The notes beneath the pieces are model-generated. The model worked only from the letters and a program-made list of their open reading frames with translations. It was not told the DNA's origin and made no database searches. Shown here piece after piece: positions 25,675-34,758 of a stretch of DNA of 64,000 nt (position 1 is the first letter of the stretch; every line of letters starts with the position of its first letter). The translations under genes were made by a program, and so were the position numbers. This stretch comes from JBGTSJ01 sp041940305 (lineage in GTDB: Bacteria > Planctomycetota > Planctomycetia > Planctomycetales > Planctomycetaceae), in NCBI GenBank assembly GCA_041940305.1, contig JBGTSJ010000024.1:25632-89631 (forward strand), in the 5' to 3' direction.

Positions 25675-27591
25675 ATGAAATCGATCGCCTGGAGTCTGTC
25701 CGTCGCCGTTCTGATCGGGACCTGCGTGCCGTTGGGCGCCGCGGAACCGGAATCGCGGGAGCCGATCCGGCTTGATCCGCTGGTGCGTTCGCGATGCCTG
25801 GATGTGCTGCGCGAGGGACTCGCCGGCCGTGATTTCTGGCCGGCCATGCATGCCGCCGAAGGACTCAGCGTGGCCGGTTACGGCGCGGAACTGCAGCCGC
25901 TGCTGCGCAAGCTGCTCGCCACCGAGACCGACGATCAGCATCGCTGCGGTCTGGCGAGGGAGCTGGTTCGCGCGGGAGACCGCCATGCAGCGGCCGTCAT
26001 GCTCGACATCCTCGCCGGTCAGGACACTTATGGGCACGTGCACGCCGCCGAGAGTCTTTACAAGGTGTGGGAGATCGGGGACGGCGCCGCTCTGCGGGAA
26101 GCGCTCGCGCGGGAGGGGTATCCGCGGCTGAATATCATGGCGGCCGCGGCGCTCGCCCGGGCGGGGAATCCGCAGGCGCTCCCGGTGGTGCGGGCACAGT
26201 TGCAGAGCGACGACCTGGAACTCAGCCGCACCGCTGCCTGGGTGCTGGCCCGCGTCGGCGATGACTCGGACATCGAACCCATTCGCGAGCAGATTACGCG
26301 CAGCGACGATCCGCTGACCGTCGCATACTTCGAACATGCGCTCGCCACGCTGGGAGATGAGGCGGGGCGTGCTCAGCTTGTGGAGAACCTTTCGCACGCG
26401 GAGGCCGCGGTGCGGACGTATGCCGCGGAGTTTGTCCCCGACGCGCGTGTGACCGAGGCGGCGCCGCGGCTGATCGAGATGCTCGAAGATCCCTACCCGG
26501 ATGCCCGCATCCGGGCCGCGCATGCATTGCTGGCGCTCGCTCAGCCTGCGCCGGCGGATATTGCCGAGGACGTATCGGTGCTCGTGTATGAAGCGACTGC
26601 GGAGCATCCCCGATACACGGAAGGGAGCGTCGTCGCACTGCGGGACGGCACGCTGCTGTTCGCGGTGACGGAATTCGGCGGCACGGGCAGCGACTTCGCG
26701 CAGGCGCACATCGTGGCCCGCACTTCGTCCGACGGAGGCCGCAGCTGGAGCGACCAGCGCATTCTCCAGGAAAACACGGGGAAGCAGAACGTGATGAGCT
26801 GCACGCTCCGCTGGATCGGCGATGTCTCGCATCCCCAACTCGCACTCTTCTACCTGCAGAAGAATGCCTATGACGATCTGCAGATGTTCGTTCGGTTCTC
26901 CGACGATGAGGGACGGACATTCGGCGAGCCGGTTCGCGTGACGACCGATCCCGGATATCACGTCGTCAACAATGACCGGGTCACACAGCTCTCAACCCGG
27001 CGTCTCGTGGTGCCGGCCGCGTCCACAGCGGACGTGCACGCGGAGAACCACTTCGTCTGCCACTGCTACTTTTCCGGCGACGACGGCCGCACCTGGATCG
27101 CCGGTGAAGGCCGCGTCGATCTGCCTAAACGGGGCGCGATGGAGCCCGAGGTCCTGGAGCTTAAAGACGGTCGGCTGATGATGATCATCCGGACGCAGTT
27201 GGGGTACATCGCCGCCAGCTATTCCGACGACGGTGGCGACACCTGGAGCGAGGCCGAGCCGCTGGATGTCACCGCGCCCGAAGCGCCGGCGACGATCCGT
27301 CGCATTCCGGCGACCGGCGATCTGCTCCTGATCTGGAACAACACCTACGACCCCGGCGCCGGCCATGGGGGAGCGAGGACGCCGCTGACCGCCGCCGTCT
27401 CATCCGACGAAGGCCAGACCTGGACGCACGTCCGCAACCTGGAATCGGACCCGTCTCATACCTATGCGTATACCAGCGTCCTGTTCCACCGGGGCCGCGC
27501 CCTGCTGACGTACTGGGAGAGCGGCCCCGCGGCCGGACAGCTCTCGTCACGCTTTCGCTCGCTGCCGGTGAGCTGGTTCTACGCGGAATGA
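25675..27591 (+). CDS. secreted HEAT-repeat/sialidase-fold (BNR) fusion protein
   Basis: 638 residues. A signal peptide (about 1-22, SIAWSLSVAVLIGTCVPLGAA) leads into HEAT-like repeats (about 40-290; units such as NIMAAAALARAGNPQALPVV). A six-bladed sialidase-type propeller (about 300-635) follows, marked by five Asp boxes: SSDGGRSW, SDDEGRTF, SGDDGRTW, SDDGGDTW and SSDEGQTW. The propeller family includes exo-sialidases and other glycoside hydrolases. I cannot confirm the arginine triad or the nucleophile Tyr, so hydrolysis of sialic acids is not established. The HEAT half may bind partners or carbohydrate. The ATG at 25675 directly precedes the signal peptide. Confidence 0.87.
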   Translation: MKSIAWSLSVAVLIGTCVPLGAAEPESREPIRLDPLVRSRCLDVLREGLAGRDFWPAMHAAEGLSVAGYGAELQPLLRKLLATETDDQHRCGLARELVRAGDRHAAAVMLDILAGQDTYGHVHAAESLYKVWEIGDGAALREALAREGYPRLNIMAAAALARAGNPQALPVVRAQLQSDDLELSRTAAWVLARVGDDSDIEPIREQITRSDDPLTVAYFEHALATLGDEAGRAQLVENLSHAEAAVRTYAAEFVPDARVTEAAPRLIEMLEDPYPDARIRAAHALLALAQPAPADIAEDVSVLVYEATAEHPRYTEGSVVALRDGTLLFAVTEFGGTGSDFAQAHIVARTSSDGGRSWSDQRILQENTGKQNVMSCTLRWIGDVSHPQLALFYLQKNAYDDLQMFVRFSDDEGRTFGEPVRVTTDPGYHVVNNDRVTQLSTRRLVVPAASTADVHAENHFVCHCYFSGDDGRTWIAGEGRVDLPKRGAMEPEVLELKDGRLMMIIRTQLGYIAASYSDDGGDTWSEAEPLDVTAPEAPATIRRIPATGDLLLIWNNTYDPGAGHGGARTPLTAAVSSDEGQTWTHVRNLESDPSHTYAYTSVLFHRGRALLTYWESGPAAGQLSSRFRSLPVSWFYAE

Positions 27592-27637
27592 AGGCCCCCG
27601 GCTTCTCCGTAAGAGACCGCGGTTCTGACAGATGGGA

Positions 27638-27997
27638 TTAGGCGTCGCTTGTCTCCTGGAGCGACGGCCCGCGCGGGGGTGGGTCGGGGACCAGGATCTG
27701 GATGGCGTCGTCCACGACGCGGACCTCGAACGTCGGGGTCTTGAGGTTGGATTTCGGATTATCCACCCAGAGTCCGTCATGCACGCAGAACCGCCAGGCG
27801 TGCCACGGACAGGTGACGCTGCCGTCTTCGACGTAACCCGCGGCGAGCGACGCCCCCATGTGCGGGCAACTGTCGAGGATCGCGCGGTAGTCGTCTCCCA
27901 GGCGAAAAACAGCCACCATCCGCCCGTTGACCGGGTACGCCCGTCCCTCTCCGTGCGGGATTTCTCCCACCCGGGCCACCGTCTCAAACTCCGCCAT
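27638..27997 (-). CDS. Rieske [2Fe-2S] ferredoxin-like protein (NirD/BphF type)
   Basis: 119 residues. The cluster ligands are Cys44 and His46 (CPHMGAS) and Cys63 and His66 (CPWHAW), forming the CxH and CxxH motifs of a stand-alone Rieske protein. The ATG at 27997 yields the normal family length; upstream codons of the frame are unrelated. Such proteins pass electrons to dioxygenases or act in nitrite reductase small subunits. No oxygenase or nitrite reductase is adjacent, so the partner is unknown. It is convergent with the sialidase-fold gene (46 bp). Confidence 0.93.
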   Translation of the reverse strand: MAEFETVARVGEIPHGEGRAYPVNGRMVAVFRLGDDYRAILDSCPHMGASLAAGYVEDGSVTCPWHAWRFCVHDGLWVDNPKSNLKTPTFEVRVVDDAIQILVPDPPPRGPSLQETSDA

Positions 27998-28262
27998 CCG
28001 CAAACTCTCCCTGTTCGACAATGTGACCGCGGCGGAATTATAGCGACCGGAAAGGTAGAGAGGCTGGAGAGTTGGCCGGTCCGCAAAGTTCCGCCAGTTT
28101 TCCTCAGCCATTTCCTGGGCATCGGCCGGGATGCGGACGCCGTTGCGGGCGGCATCTGTGTCAACTTTCGACCGACGGCCTTTCGATACCACAGGTGGGC
28201 GTCTGCGCCCCATTGATAACCCGGCCGCGTTTCAGGACTCCGCGGGCTCACGGAGGAGACCC

Positions 28263-28907
28263 ATGACTGCAGGGATGCGCACCACGATGCTTCCGCGCCG
28301 CGTGATCCGCAAACTGATTCGCGGATCCATTCTGCAGCGCACGCGGACGATTCTCGATGTCGGCTGCAACGACGGTGCGCTCGTCGCCACGCTGCAGTCG
28401 CGCGGGAAGCAGGCCGCCGGCATCGATGACCGGACGGGACTGTCCCCGCTGCCGCCGGACGTGAGCGATGTGCACCATCGCAGCATTGCCGGCGGATTCC
28501 CGTTTGCGCAGCATCACTTCGATCTCATCCTGCTGCGGGACGCGAAGGTGTACGGGGGCGATCTGACGGCGGCCGAATCGTTCATCGCCACGGCCAATCT
28601 GCTGTCCTCTCTGAAGCCGCGACGCCGCGCTCACATCCTGCTGCCGGGTGACGATCCGGAAGCTCTGGCGAACGTCATCCGCAACTGGGAACGGCACCTC
28701 ACGCACTTCACCTGCGAAGTGACGTGCGCTCCATATGTCGATGGACGGGAGCGTTACCTGAGCCTGGAGTGGCTCCTGGGCCGCAATCGGGAGATTCAGC
28801 TCACCCTGGTGACGGTCGTTACGCCACGCAAGCCCGTCTCGCGGCTGGAGTGGCACCAGCAGGCGCGGCAGGCCGTGATGCGCGTGCCCGCCGAACGGGC
28901 GGCCTAG
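28263..28907 (+). CDS. class I SAM-dependent methyltransferase-like protein
   Basis: 214 residues. A methyltransferase fold with SAM motif I ILDVGCNDGALVATL (about 30-44) and an acidic end of strand 2 (AGIDDRTG). The later motif HFDLILLRDAKVYGGD (about 84-99) is where family members have DxVxxxxVLxH. The ATG at 28263 has GGAGGAG 8 bases upstream, a strong site. The substrate is unknown. The C-terminal 80 residues differ from common small-molecule methyltransferases and carry no further motif. It is divergent from the Rieske gene. Confidence 0.8.
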   Translation: MTAGMRTTMLPRRVIRKLIRGSILQRTRTILDVGCNDGALVATLQSRGKQAAGIDDRTGLSPLPPDVSDVHHRSIAGGFPFAQHHFDLILLRDAKVYGGDLTAAESFIATANLLSSLKPRRRAHILLPGDDPEALANVIRNWERHLTHFTCEVTCAPYVDGRERYLSLEWLLGRNREIQLTLVTVVTPRKPVSRLEWHQQARQAVMRVPAERAA

Positions 28908-28922
28908 CGCGGGCCTCAATGC

Positions 28923-28952
28923 GAAAACGCCCCGGATGTGCATCCGGGGCGT
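28923..28952 (-). terminator. intrinsic terminator for the PRC-barrel-like gene
   Basis: A perfect 12-bp GC-rich stem (acgccccggatg / catccggggcgt) with a 2-base loop, followed on the minus strand by TTTTCGC. It sits 24 bp past the stop of the exported protein gene and 15 bp past the convergent methyltransferase gene, so it may act on both. Confidence 0.8.
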
Positions 28953-28976
28953 GTCAGTGCTCCATGCATCCGATTC

Positions 28977-29942
28977 TCAAGGAGTCGGATTCGCGGGGGC
29001 GGCGGGCGATGCACCGGGCTGTGCCGTTCCCGGCTGGGTCGGATTCGCGCCGGGCCGCGACGTCCGCGGGGGAGGAGTCGTGCCGGGCTGGTTTCCGGGG
29101 GCACGGGGGGGCGTCGCGCCGGGAGTTCCGGGCGTTGGATCGGCCGGGGTGACACCCGGTTGACGCTGCGTGGGGGACTGCTGGTTCGGCGGAATGTTGT
29201 CGAGATCAGGCCGCGCCGCGCGAATCTGCCGCAGATCGTCCTGGAAGAAGCCGTCCACCTGCTGCGCCCACTCCATGCCCTCCATGAGCCGCGGATCACC
29301 CTGCATCACGGAGGGGACCTCGCTCAGCCGGTTCATGTCGAAGCCGATGATGAACGTCCCGTTCGCATAGTGCAGCAACTCCCAGGGGATGATGGCCACA
29401 CGGCCTTCAGCAAACGCATCGACGTTGATCAGGGCATAGACATTCGTCCCCATGAAGGGGTATGCGCCGGACGTCTGGGTTGTCGCATTTGCATTCGCAT
29501 TCGCTCCGGCCGTGGCCTGAGTGTTCGCCGTGGCCTGAGTACTCCCTGCCGCAGGCTGAACGGCTGCGCCGGTTTCGACGGGCGTGATGGCGATCTGGAC
29601 GGTCAGAAGCACGTCGGCCATCGTACCGATCTGTTGCCCGTCCGCCGACTGCACGGGCGCTCCCATCACCTGGCTAGCGACCACGAATCCGCCGGAAGTT
29701 GTTGTCTGGTCCTGGATGACGGGACGCTGTGCATCGGCATCGTCCTGCGTAACGGGTCGTTGATTCTGCGGAGCGCGGTTCGGCGTGCCGGGTTGCGGCT
29801 GCGTGTTCGGGTTCTGATTCTGGGCGCCGGTCTGCGTGGCCGGCTGGCGTTGGGCGGCGGGTCTCTGGGCGAGCGACAGACTGGCGGTGGTGGCGATCAC
29901 CCCCAGCACTGCCAGAGATGTGAGTTTGCGGGACAGGGCCAT
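28977..29942 (-). CDS. exported PRC-barrel-like protein with Pro/Thr/Gln-rich ends
   Basis: 321 residues. The signal peptide (about 1-25, ending LSLAQ) follows an ATG with AGGAG upstream. Residues 27-80 are Gln/Pro/Asn-rich. A middle segment VVASQVMGAPVQSADGQQIG resembles the start of a PRC-barrel domain; a second folded part (AYPFMGTNVYALINVDAFAE through AQQVDGFFQDDL) follows an Ala/Thr/Asn-rich insert. The last 70 residues are a repetitive PGT/PGA-rich tail. Function unknown; the tails suggest surface exposure. An intrinsic terminator follows the gene. Confidence 0.72.
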   Translation of the reverse strand: MALSRKLTSLAVLGVIATTASLSLAQRPAAQRQPATQTGAQNQNPNTQPQPGTPNRAPQNQRPVTQDDADAQRPVIQDQTTTSGGFVVASQVMGAPVQSADGQQIGTMADVLLTVQIAITPVETGAAVQPAAGSTQATANTQATAGANANANATTQTSGAYPFMGTNVYALINVDAFAEGRVAIIPWELLHYANGTFIIGFDMNRLSEVPSVMQGDPRLMEGMEWAQQVDGFFQDDLRQIRAARPDLDNIPPNQQSPTQRQPGVTPADPTPGTPGATPPRAPGNQPGTTPPPRTSRPGANPTQPGTAQPGASPAAPANPTP

Positions 29943-30159
29943 GAGATCACTCCTGATGCGCGAGTCGTCGGGTTCGAAGGAGGCGCGCCATCCAGCGGAG
30001 GGCGGCGACTGACCACGAGCCTAACTCCTTGCGATCCGCGTGATATCCGGCCTGTCACGGGTCAGCGACTCAGTCAGTCGCCGATGCGGTCGCACGGAAT
30101 CTCCCGACACCGTCCGGAACTCGGTTTTCCGGCGCATGCTCAAGCCTGTCCGCCAGCGG

Positions 30160-30735
30160 TCAGACGATCGTCCGGTCATTGGCTTCGATCGGTCTGAGTA
30201 CGCGGCAGGGGTTTCCCGCCGCAACCACGTCGGGAGGGATGTCGCGCGTCACCACGCTGCCGGCGCCGATGACGGTGCGATCGCCGATGGTCACGCCAGG
30301 ACAGATAATGGCTCCTCCGCCGACCCACACGTCGGATCCGATGGAAACCGGCTTGCCGAATTCCTGCTCCCGCCTGAGAGCCGCGTCGAGCGGATGCGAC
30401 GCGGTATAGATCTGGACAGCGGGCGCGAAGAGCGTGTGGCTGCCGATGGTGACCGGGGCGACGTCGAGCACCACGCAATTGAAATTGAAGAACACGCGGT
30501 GTCCGAGCGTGATGTTGCGGCCGTAGTCGCAGAAAAATGGGGGCTGCATCCAGACGCTGTCGCCGCCGGCCGCGAACAGTTCGGTGCACAATCGGCGACG
30601 CTCCCGTTCGTCGCGTTCCAGAGTGACATTGAGCGCCCAGCAGAGGTCGCGGGCCCGAGTCCGGTCCGCAACGAGTTCCGGATCGAGAGGATCATACAGA
30701 TCTCCGCGCAGCATCTTTTCGCGTTCCGTCGGCAT
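30160..30735 (-). CDS. maltose/sugar O-acetyltransferase (left-handed beta-helix)
   Basis: 191 residues of the Maa/LacA/NodL family, which transfer acetyl from acetyl-CoA to a sugar hydroxyl. The N-terminal helical domain (MPTEREKMLRGDLYDPLDPE) carries the family signature. A hexapeptide-repeat beta-helix follows, with catalytic His114 (TASHPLD) and the acetyl-CoA-binding stretch SDVWVGGGAIICPGVTIGD. The ATG at 30735 gives the standard family length, and the 17 codons upstream do not belong. The acceptor sugar is not known. It is isolated from its minus-strand neighbour by 217 bp. Confidence 0.93.
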   Translation of the reverse strand: MPTEREKMLRGDLYDPLDPELVADRTRARDLCWALNVTLERDERERRRLCTELFAAGGDSVWMQPPFFCDYGRNITLGHRVFFNFNCVVLDVAPVTIGSHTLFAPAVQIYTASHPLDAALRREQEFGKPVSIGSDVWVGGGAIICPGVTIGDRTVIGAGSVVTRDIPPDVVAAGNPCRVLRPIEANDRTIV

Positions 30736-30862
30736 GGCACAGTTTCCGTTGGGTGTCGCGGGCGAGTATAGACGGGTCGTGCGCATCGCGTAGGGGAACG
30801 GGTCTCGATTCGGTGGAATCTCCCGGCTTCAACGGCTGCTTGAGGATCGGTAAGATTGCGGT

Positions 30863-31801
30863 ATGGATGCGCCCGCCACTATTTCGGTCACCGCCGGCCC
30901 CGATACGGGAAAGGCGTTTGCGCTGACCGAGGAACTGGTGCACATCGGGCGAGGGGGGGACAACCACCTGATCCTGAGCGACACGACGCTGTCCGAGCAT
31001 CAGGCGAGCATCGTGCGGCGCAGCGGCCGCTACGCAATCTATGCTCCCAGCGCCGGCGCCGTGCAGGTGGACGGCAACGAGATCCCCCCGGAGAAGTGGG
31101 TGTGGCTGCCGCAGACGGCGACGATCCGCTTGGGATCGGCGACGGTCTGCAGCCTCGCGGCGCCGACCAATGGTTCGGCCCGGTCCGCCGACTCGACGCC
31201 CACGCCGACCGCAGGCCGCACGCCGAAGACAGCGCCCTCCGGGACGGCTCGCCCCCGTAAAAAGACGCGACCCCCCGATTCCCGCCCGCACGTGGCCCGC
31301 TTCCTGAGTGACCGCAGCGGCGCGCCGCTCGTCAGCCTGGGAGAGGACGGCCAATTGCCGGCGCTGGAGCTGGCGGAACTGGCGGACGAACAGCCGCGCG
31401 AGCGGCGGCAGAAGAGCGAGTCGAATCCGCTGCTGCTCTACGCGCTGCTCGGCGGCAGCTTCCTGATGTCGCTCGGAATGCTGTTAATTAATCCGGAGGG
31501 AGGCGCCACCGCCAACCGCGCCGAACACGATGCGGCGCGGCAAGTCATCCAGAATTACCTAGGGAAGGACGGCAGCGACCTGGAGCCGTATCAGCGGCTG
31601 CTGCGGCAGGCGGTGATCGATCGCTCGCAGGGAAACGTGCAGGCCGAACAGGACGCCTATCGGCGCGTGCTGAGGATTCTTAACTCATCCGACATTCGCG
31701 ACCCCCGCAACCTTAATGGTCTGACCGGCAAGCTGACGGGGCGGGGACGCGCCAGCGACGAAGAACTGCGGGAAGCGTTGATGACGCTGCTCAGCCGGTG
31801 A
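30863..31801 (+). CDS. FHA-domain membrane protein
   Basis: 312 residues. An FHA domain spans about 5-98: Gly29-Arg30 (HIGRG), Ser44 and His46 (LSEHQA). The Arg after Ser is replaced by Glu, and the STNG-type turn is altered (APSAGAVQVDG), which may weaken phosphopeptide binding. A Pro/Thr/Lys-rich linker (100-185) leads to one membrane helix (about 190-210, LLLYALLGGSFLMSLGMLLI) and a helical, probably periplasmic domain of about 100 residues with no known family. It is a second FHA protein in this window; it may receive signals from Ser/Thr kinases. Confidence 0.85.
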   Translation: MDAPATISVTAGPDTGKAFALTEELVHIGRGGDNHLILSDTTLSEHQASIVRRSGRYAIYAPSAGAVQVDGNEIPPEKWVWLPQTATIRLGSATVCSLAAPTNGSARSADSTPTPTAGRTPKTAPSGTARPRKKTRPPDSRPHVARFLSDRSGAPLVSLGEDGQLPALELAELADEQPRERRQKSESNPLLLYALLGGSFLMSLGMLLINPEGGATANRAEHDAARQVIQNYLGKDGSDLEPYQRLLRQAVIDRSQGNVQAEQDAYRRVLRILNSSDIRDPRNLNGLTGKLTGRGRASDEELREALMTLLSR

Positions 31802-31880
31802 TGAATTCAATCGATGCGTGCGCCTGGCGGCAGGCGTTTCATTTTCCAGACGGCACCCTTGAGACGCAGCAGGGAGTTCG

Positions 31881-32321
31881 ATGAGTCCAGAAAAGAAGGC
31901 GCAGCAGCTGGGAATCGCGTTCAAACCCGCGCAGGCGGGATACCTGAACCTATGCATTCGAACCGGCAACTTGCTGATCACGTCCGGCCACACCAGCGAC
32001 CAGAAGGGGATCCTCGGGGGCGGTCTGGATGTCGAGACCGGCTACGCGGCAGCACGCGACTGCGCGATCAAGATCCTGAACTCGGTGCACGACTGCCACG
32101 GCACGCTCGACGGGCTCAAAGTCATCAAGCTGCTGGGCTGCGTCTACTCCGCGCCCGATTTCACCGATCAGCACCTGGTGATCAACGGCGCGTCCGATCT
32201 GCTGCACGAGATCTTCGGCAAGGACGGCGACGGGTACCACGCCCGCAGCGCGCTCGGCTTCGCCGCACTGCCGACGGGAGCAGCCGTCGAGATCGAGGCG
32301 ATCTTCGAGATCAAGACTTGA
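31881..32321 (+). CDS. RidA/YjgF family enamine/imine deaminase
   Basis: 146 residues covering the whole RidA fold, which deaminates reactive enamines made by PLP enzymes. The family's signature lies at the C-terminus: ARSALGFAALPTGAAVEIEA, with the catalytic Arg near 122 and the LPxGAxVEIE strand. The N-terminal half has LLITSGHTSDQKG, matching the LxxSGQ turn. The subtype is nearer to YjgH/Atu1372-like members of about 150 residues than to RidA itself (about 128). The ATG at 31881 has GGGAG upstream. No partner operon is evident. Confidence 0.92.
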   Translation: MSPEKKAQQLGIAFKPAQAGYLNLCIRTGNLLITSGHTSDQKGILGGGLDVETGYAAARDCAIKILNSVHDCHGTLDGLKVIKLLGCVYSAPDFTDQHLVINGASDLLHEIFGKDGDGYHARSALGFAALPTGAAVEIEAIFEIKT

Positions 32322-32341
32322 CAGAGCGGGGCCGCCTGAAG

Positions 32342-33313
32342 TCAGGCGGACTTGTCGCGGAGGACCTGCTCATGCAGCAGGTCGATTCCGTAGTCGCCCA
32401 GCCCCGTCCGCTGCGACCGGCTGCGCCAGCACTCGCCGATCTGGATCATGAGCTCCATGGCCAGCATGTCGGCGCGGCTCATGACGTGGCGGGAGCTGCG
32501 GCTGCCGAGCCCGCGAATCAGGTCCTCGACGCGCTCCAGATGGAGTCGCAGCGCATTGCGCGGCGACATTCCCGCGGCGACGAGCAGCCTCGCCAGACGG
32601 CCCACTTCGTCCGACAGGCTGCCGGCCCCCATCATCACGGTCGTCCGCAGCAACTCCTCGTAGTAGGCGGCGACCTGCGGGGGGAGTTCGCGAAGCGCGT
32701 CGTCGTGCGGTTCGATTGCGTCGATCCCGGGGACGTCGGCGAACGCGCTGCGCTGCACGCGGTCATGCACGATCCGCCGCTGCTGTTCCAGCAGGGCGTC
32801 GGTCTCTCCCCGCTCGCGCAGGGTGCGGCGCTGTTCTGAACTGGACAGCCTGGCGATCTCGCGGAGGCGGTGGGTCCGCTCGACAGCACGGGCGATCCAG
32901 ACGGGAAGCGCCCGCGATTGCAGACCCGAATCGCAGACGAGCGCCTCGCATTCAAACGCTCCCAGCGACGCGAGCAGATCGGCGTCGGCCGCAGGCAGGA
33001 TGAGCAGCAGCGGATCAGTGCTGCCGGACGCAGCGGCGGCCGAAAGAAAGGCGACGGCTTCCGCGGACACGGGCTCCCCGGGGCTGCAGTCCAGCAGGAT
33101 ACAGTCGAAGGATTCCTCCCGCATGGCGGCCAGCGCGGCGGCCGAATCGGCCCGCCAGCGGAACTGGGGTTCGTGGCATCCGTGATCGGAGAGCCGCAAT
33201 GCGAGGGCCGTCCAGGAGGGCTCAGCCGGCGTGACGCACAGCAGCTTCAGCCTGGAGGCGAGGCTGGGCTTGTGCGACAGTTCGTCGTTGCAGGCCGCCT
33301 GGCGTTGATCCAT
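32342..33313 (-). CDS. pseudo-receiver protein of unknown function
   Basis: 323 residues. The N-terminal part (about 20-145) has a receiver-like alpha/beta pattern, with FDCILLDCSPGE holding the phospho-acceptor position. The acidic pair normally near the start is missing (LLCVTPAEPSW), and the conserved Lys after strand 5 is replaced (ALVCDSG). The C-terminal part (about 150-320) is helical with no known domain. This pattern suggests a non-phosphorylatable receiver acting as a protein-interaction module. It is convergent with ridA (20 bp) and lies just below the DUF1570 gene on the same strand. Confidence 0.68.
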   Translation of the reverse strand: MDQRQAACNDELSHKPSLASRLKLLCVTPAEPSWTALALRLSDHGCHEPQFRWRADSAAALAAMREESFDCILLDCSPGEPVSAEAVAFLSAAAASGSTDPLLLILPAADADLLASLGAFECEALVCDSGLQSRALPVWIARAVERTHRLREIARLSSSEQRRTLRERGETDALLEQQRRIVHDRVQRSAFADVPGIDAIEPHDDALRELPPQVAAYYEELLRTTVMMGAGSLSDEVGRLARLLVAAGMSPRNALRLHLERVEDLIRGLGSRSSRHVMSRADMLAMELMIQIGECWRSRSQRTGLGDYGIDLLHEQVLRDKSA

Positions 33314-33411
33314 CTCGCCTCCCCTCCGGGTCAGGACGGCGGATGCTCTCGCGATTAGCGGAGGCTGTCAAGATCGGGCTGCAATCGCGCGTGGTCGGCA
33401 GCCGTGGGCCG

Positions 33412-34560
33412 CTACTGCAGCTCGTCCATGAAGCGGAGCCACTGCACCTGCAGCCACGCGACATCCTGGCCGAAGCACTTCTGGAAGTCGGCCAGCCGCT
33501 CTTCGGGGGAATAGGTCGACATCGGGTCGCGGGCGCGGATGGTCTGCAGATAGTCGGCGAAGTCGGCCGAGCGGCGTTCGGAGAGATAAAAGGTCAGGGC
33601 CCAGGCTTCGCTGTAAGCGTCGAGGGTCGCCGACGAGAAGGCACGATCGCCGGTGACCAATTCCTCCACGCTGATCAGCCGGGAGCGGGCCCGCTGCATG
33701 AACCACTGGTGGCGCTCGTCATTGATGCGAGCGGTCTCGGAGCCGAAGCGGCCGGCCGAGGAGTTGCCGACCTGCCGTTCGAAGATCATCGCCAGTCCTT
33801 CAACCACCCAGCGGGGATTCTCGCCGAGCCGCGGATGCAGGCCCGTGTTGAACGCCAGCTGATGCGTCGCCTCATGCACGAGCGTGTCCCGGAGGTCGGC
33901 CTGAATCGTGGCGACGTTGAGGAGCGGGGTGTCGAGCGCAGCTTGCGCCGCCGCCAGGTCAGGCTCCTCAGCGGATGCGTCGTTCCGTGTGAGCGAATCG
34001 TCGCTGTCGAAGAGAGCGATGCGATTGGTCAGCGGGTTGTAGTACCCCTTGAGTCCGGGGACATAGCGCATGCCATCATCGGCGCAGTACCGTGCGAAGG
34101 TCGATGCATCGGGGAAGACGATGGCGAGCAGCGGGAACTCCATCCGCGCAAGATCGAAGTCGCGGCGGGAGAAGAAGGTCGTAAAGGACCGCTCGACGCC
34201 ATCCAGCAGGTCGGCATAAGCGCGGGCGCGTCCGGGAGGGGCCGCGACGACATACTGACCGGCGGCGGCGACTTCAAACCCGCGTCCCAGTTCCCGTCCC
34301 AACTGCTCGCGGGCTTCCATGACGGTCAGGCTGCGGAACGACGGAGAGACCTTGCGAAAGCTGGTGACATCCTTGAGCGCAATTCTGGTGAATCGGCCGT
34401 CAGCGGATTGCAGCCAGCAGGCATGATCGTCCCTCGCCAGGCACATCCCCACGTGGGGGCGGTCGGCCACAACGAGTTCGAGCGTGGGCTTGCCTCCAAA
34501 GGCGCCGCGCGCCGCGGTGAGGACGAGCAGTGCGGCCAGCAGCGTTGCGCGAAGTGGCAT
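33412..34560 (-). CDS. DUF1570 exported gluzincin-like metallopeptidase
   Basis: 382 residues. A signal peptide (about 1-22, LLAALLVLTAARGAFGG) precedes an uncharacterised N-terminal region. The DUF1570 domain follows with zinc motif HEATH (His229, Glu230, His233) and a downstream Glu254 in WVVEGLA, the expected third ligand of the gluzincin clan. The catalytic arrangement looks intact, so a periplasmic protease activity is likely, though no DUF1570 substrate is established to my knowledge. The ATG at 34560 gives the clean signal peptide; an in-frame upstream start would add 21 residues. Confidence 0.85.
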   Translation of the reverse strand: MPLRATLLAALLVLTAARGAFGGKPTLELVVADRPHVGMCLARDDHACWLQSADGRFTRIALKDVTSFRKVSPSFRSLTVMEAREQLGRELGRGFEVAAAGQYVVAAPPGRARAYADLLDGVERSFTTFFSRRDFDLARMEFPLLAIVFPDASTFARYCADDGMRYVPGLKGYYNPLTNRIALFDSDDSLTRNDASAEEPDLAAAQAALDTPLLNVATIQADLRDTLVHEATHQLAFNTGLHPRLGENPRWVVEGLAMIFERQVGNSSAGRFGSETARINDERHQWFMQRARSRLISVEELVTGDRAFSSATLDAYSEAWALTFYLSERRSADFADYLQTIRARDPMSTYSPEERLADFQKCFGQDVAWLQVQWLRFMDELQ

Positions 34561-34758
34561 GGGAGAGTTTCCTTCCGATCGAAAGCGGCGCGCTGAAGTA
34601 CGGCGCAGGACCGCGGATTCCACCGTGAGAAGTTAGGTCCTCGCGGAGCGGACGAGGAATCGGCAGCACGAACTCGGCAGGGAATCCTCCCGTTCACGGC
34701 GGAGGGAGGACGGGATAGACTGTTGGTAACGAAACCTCCGCTTGCCGCATGTTGAGAA

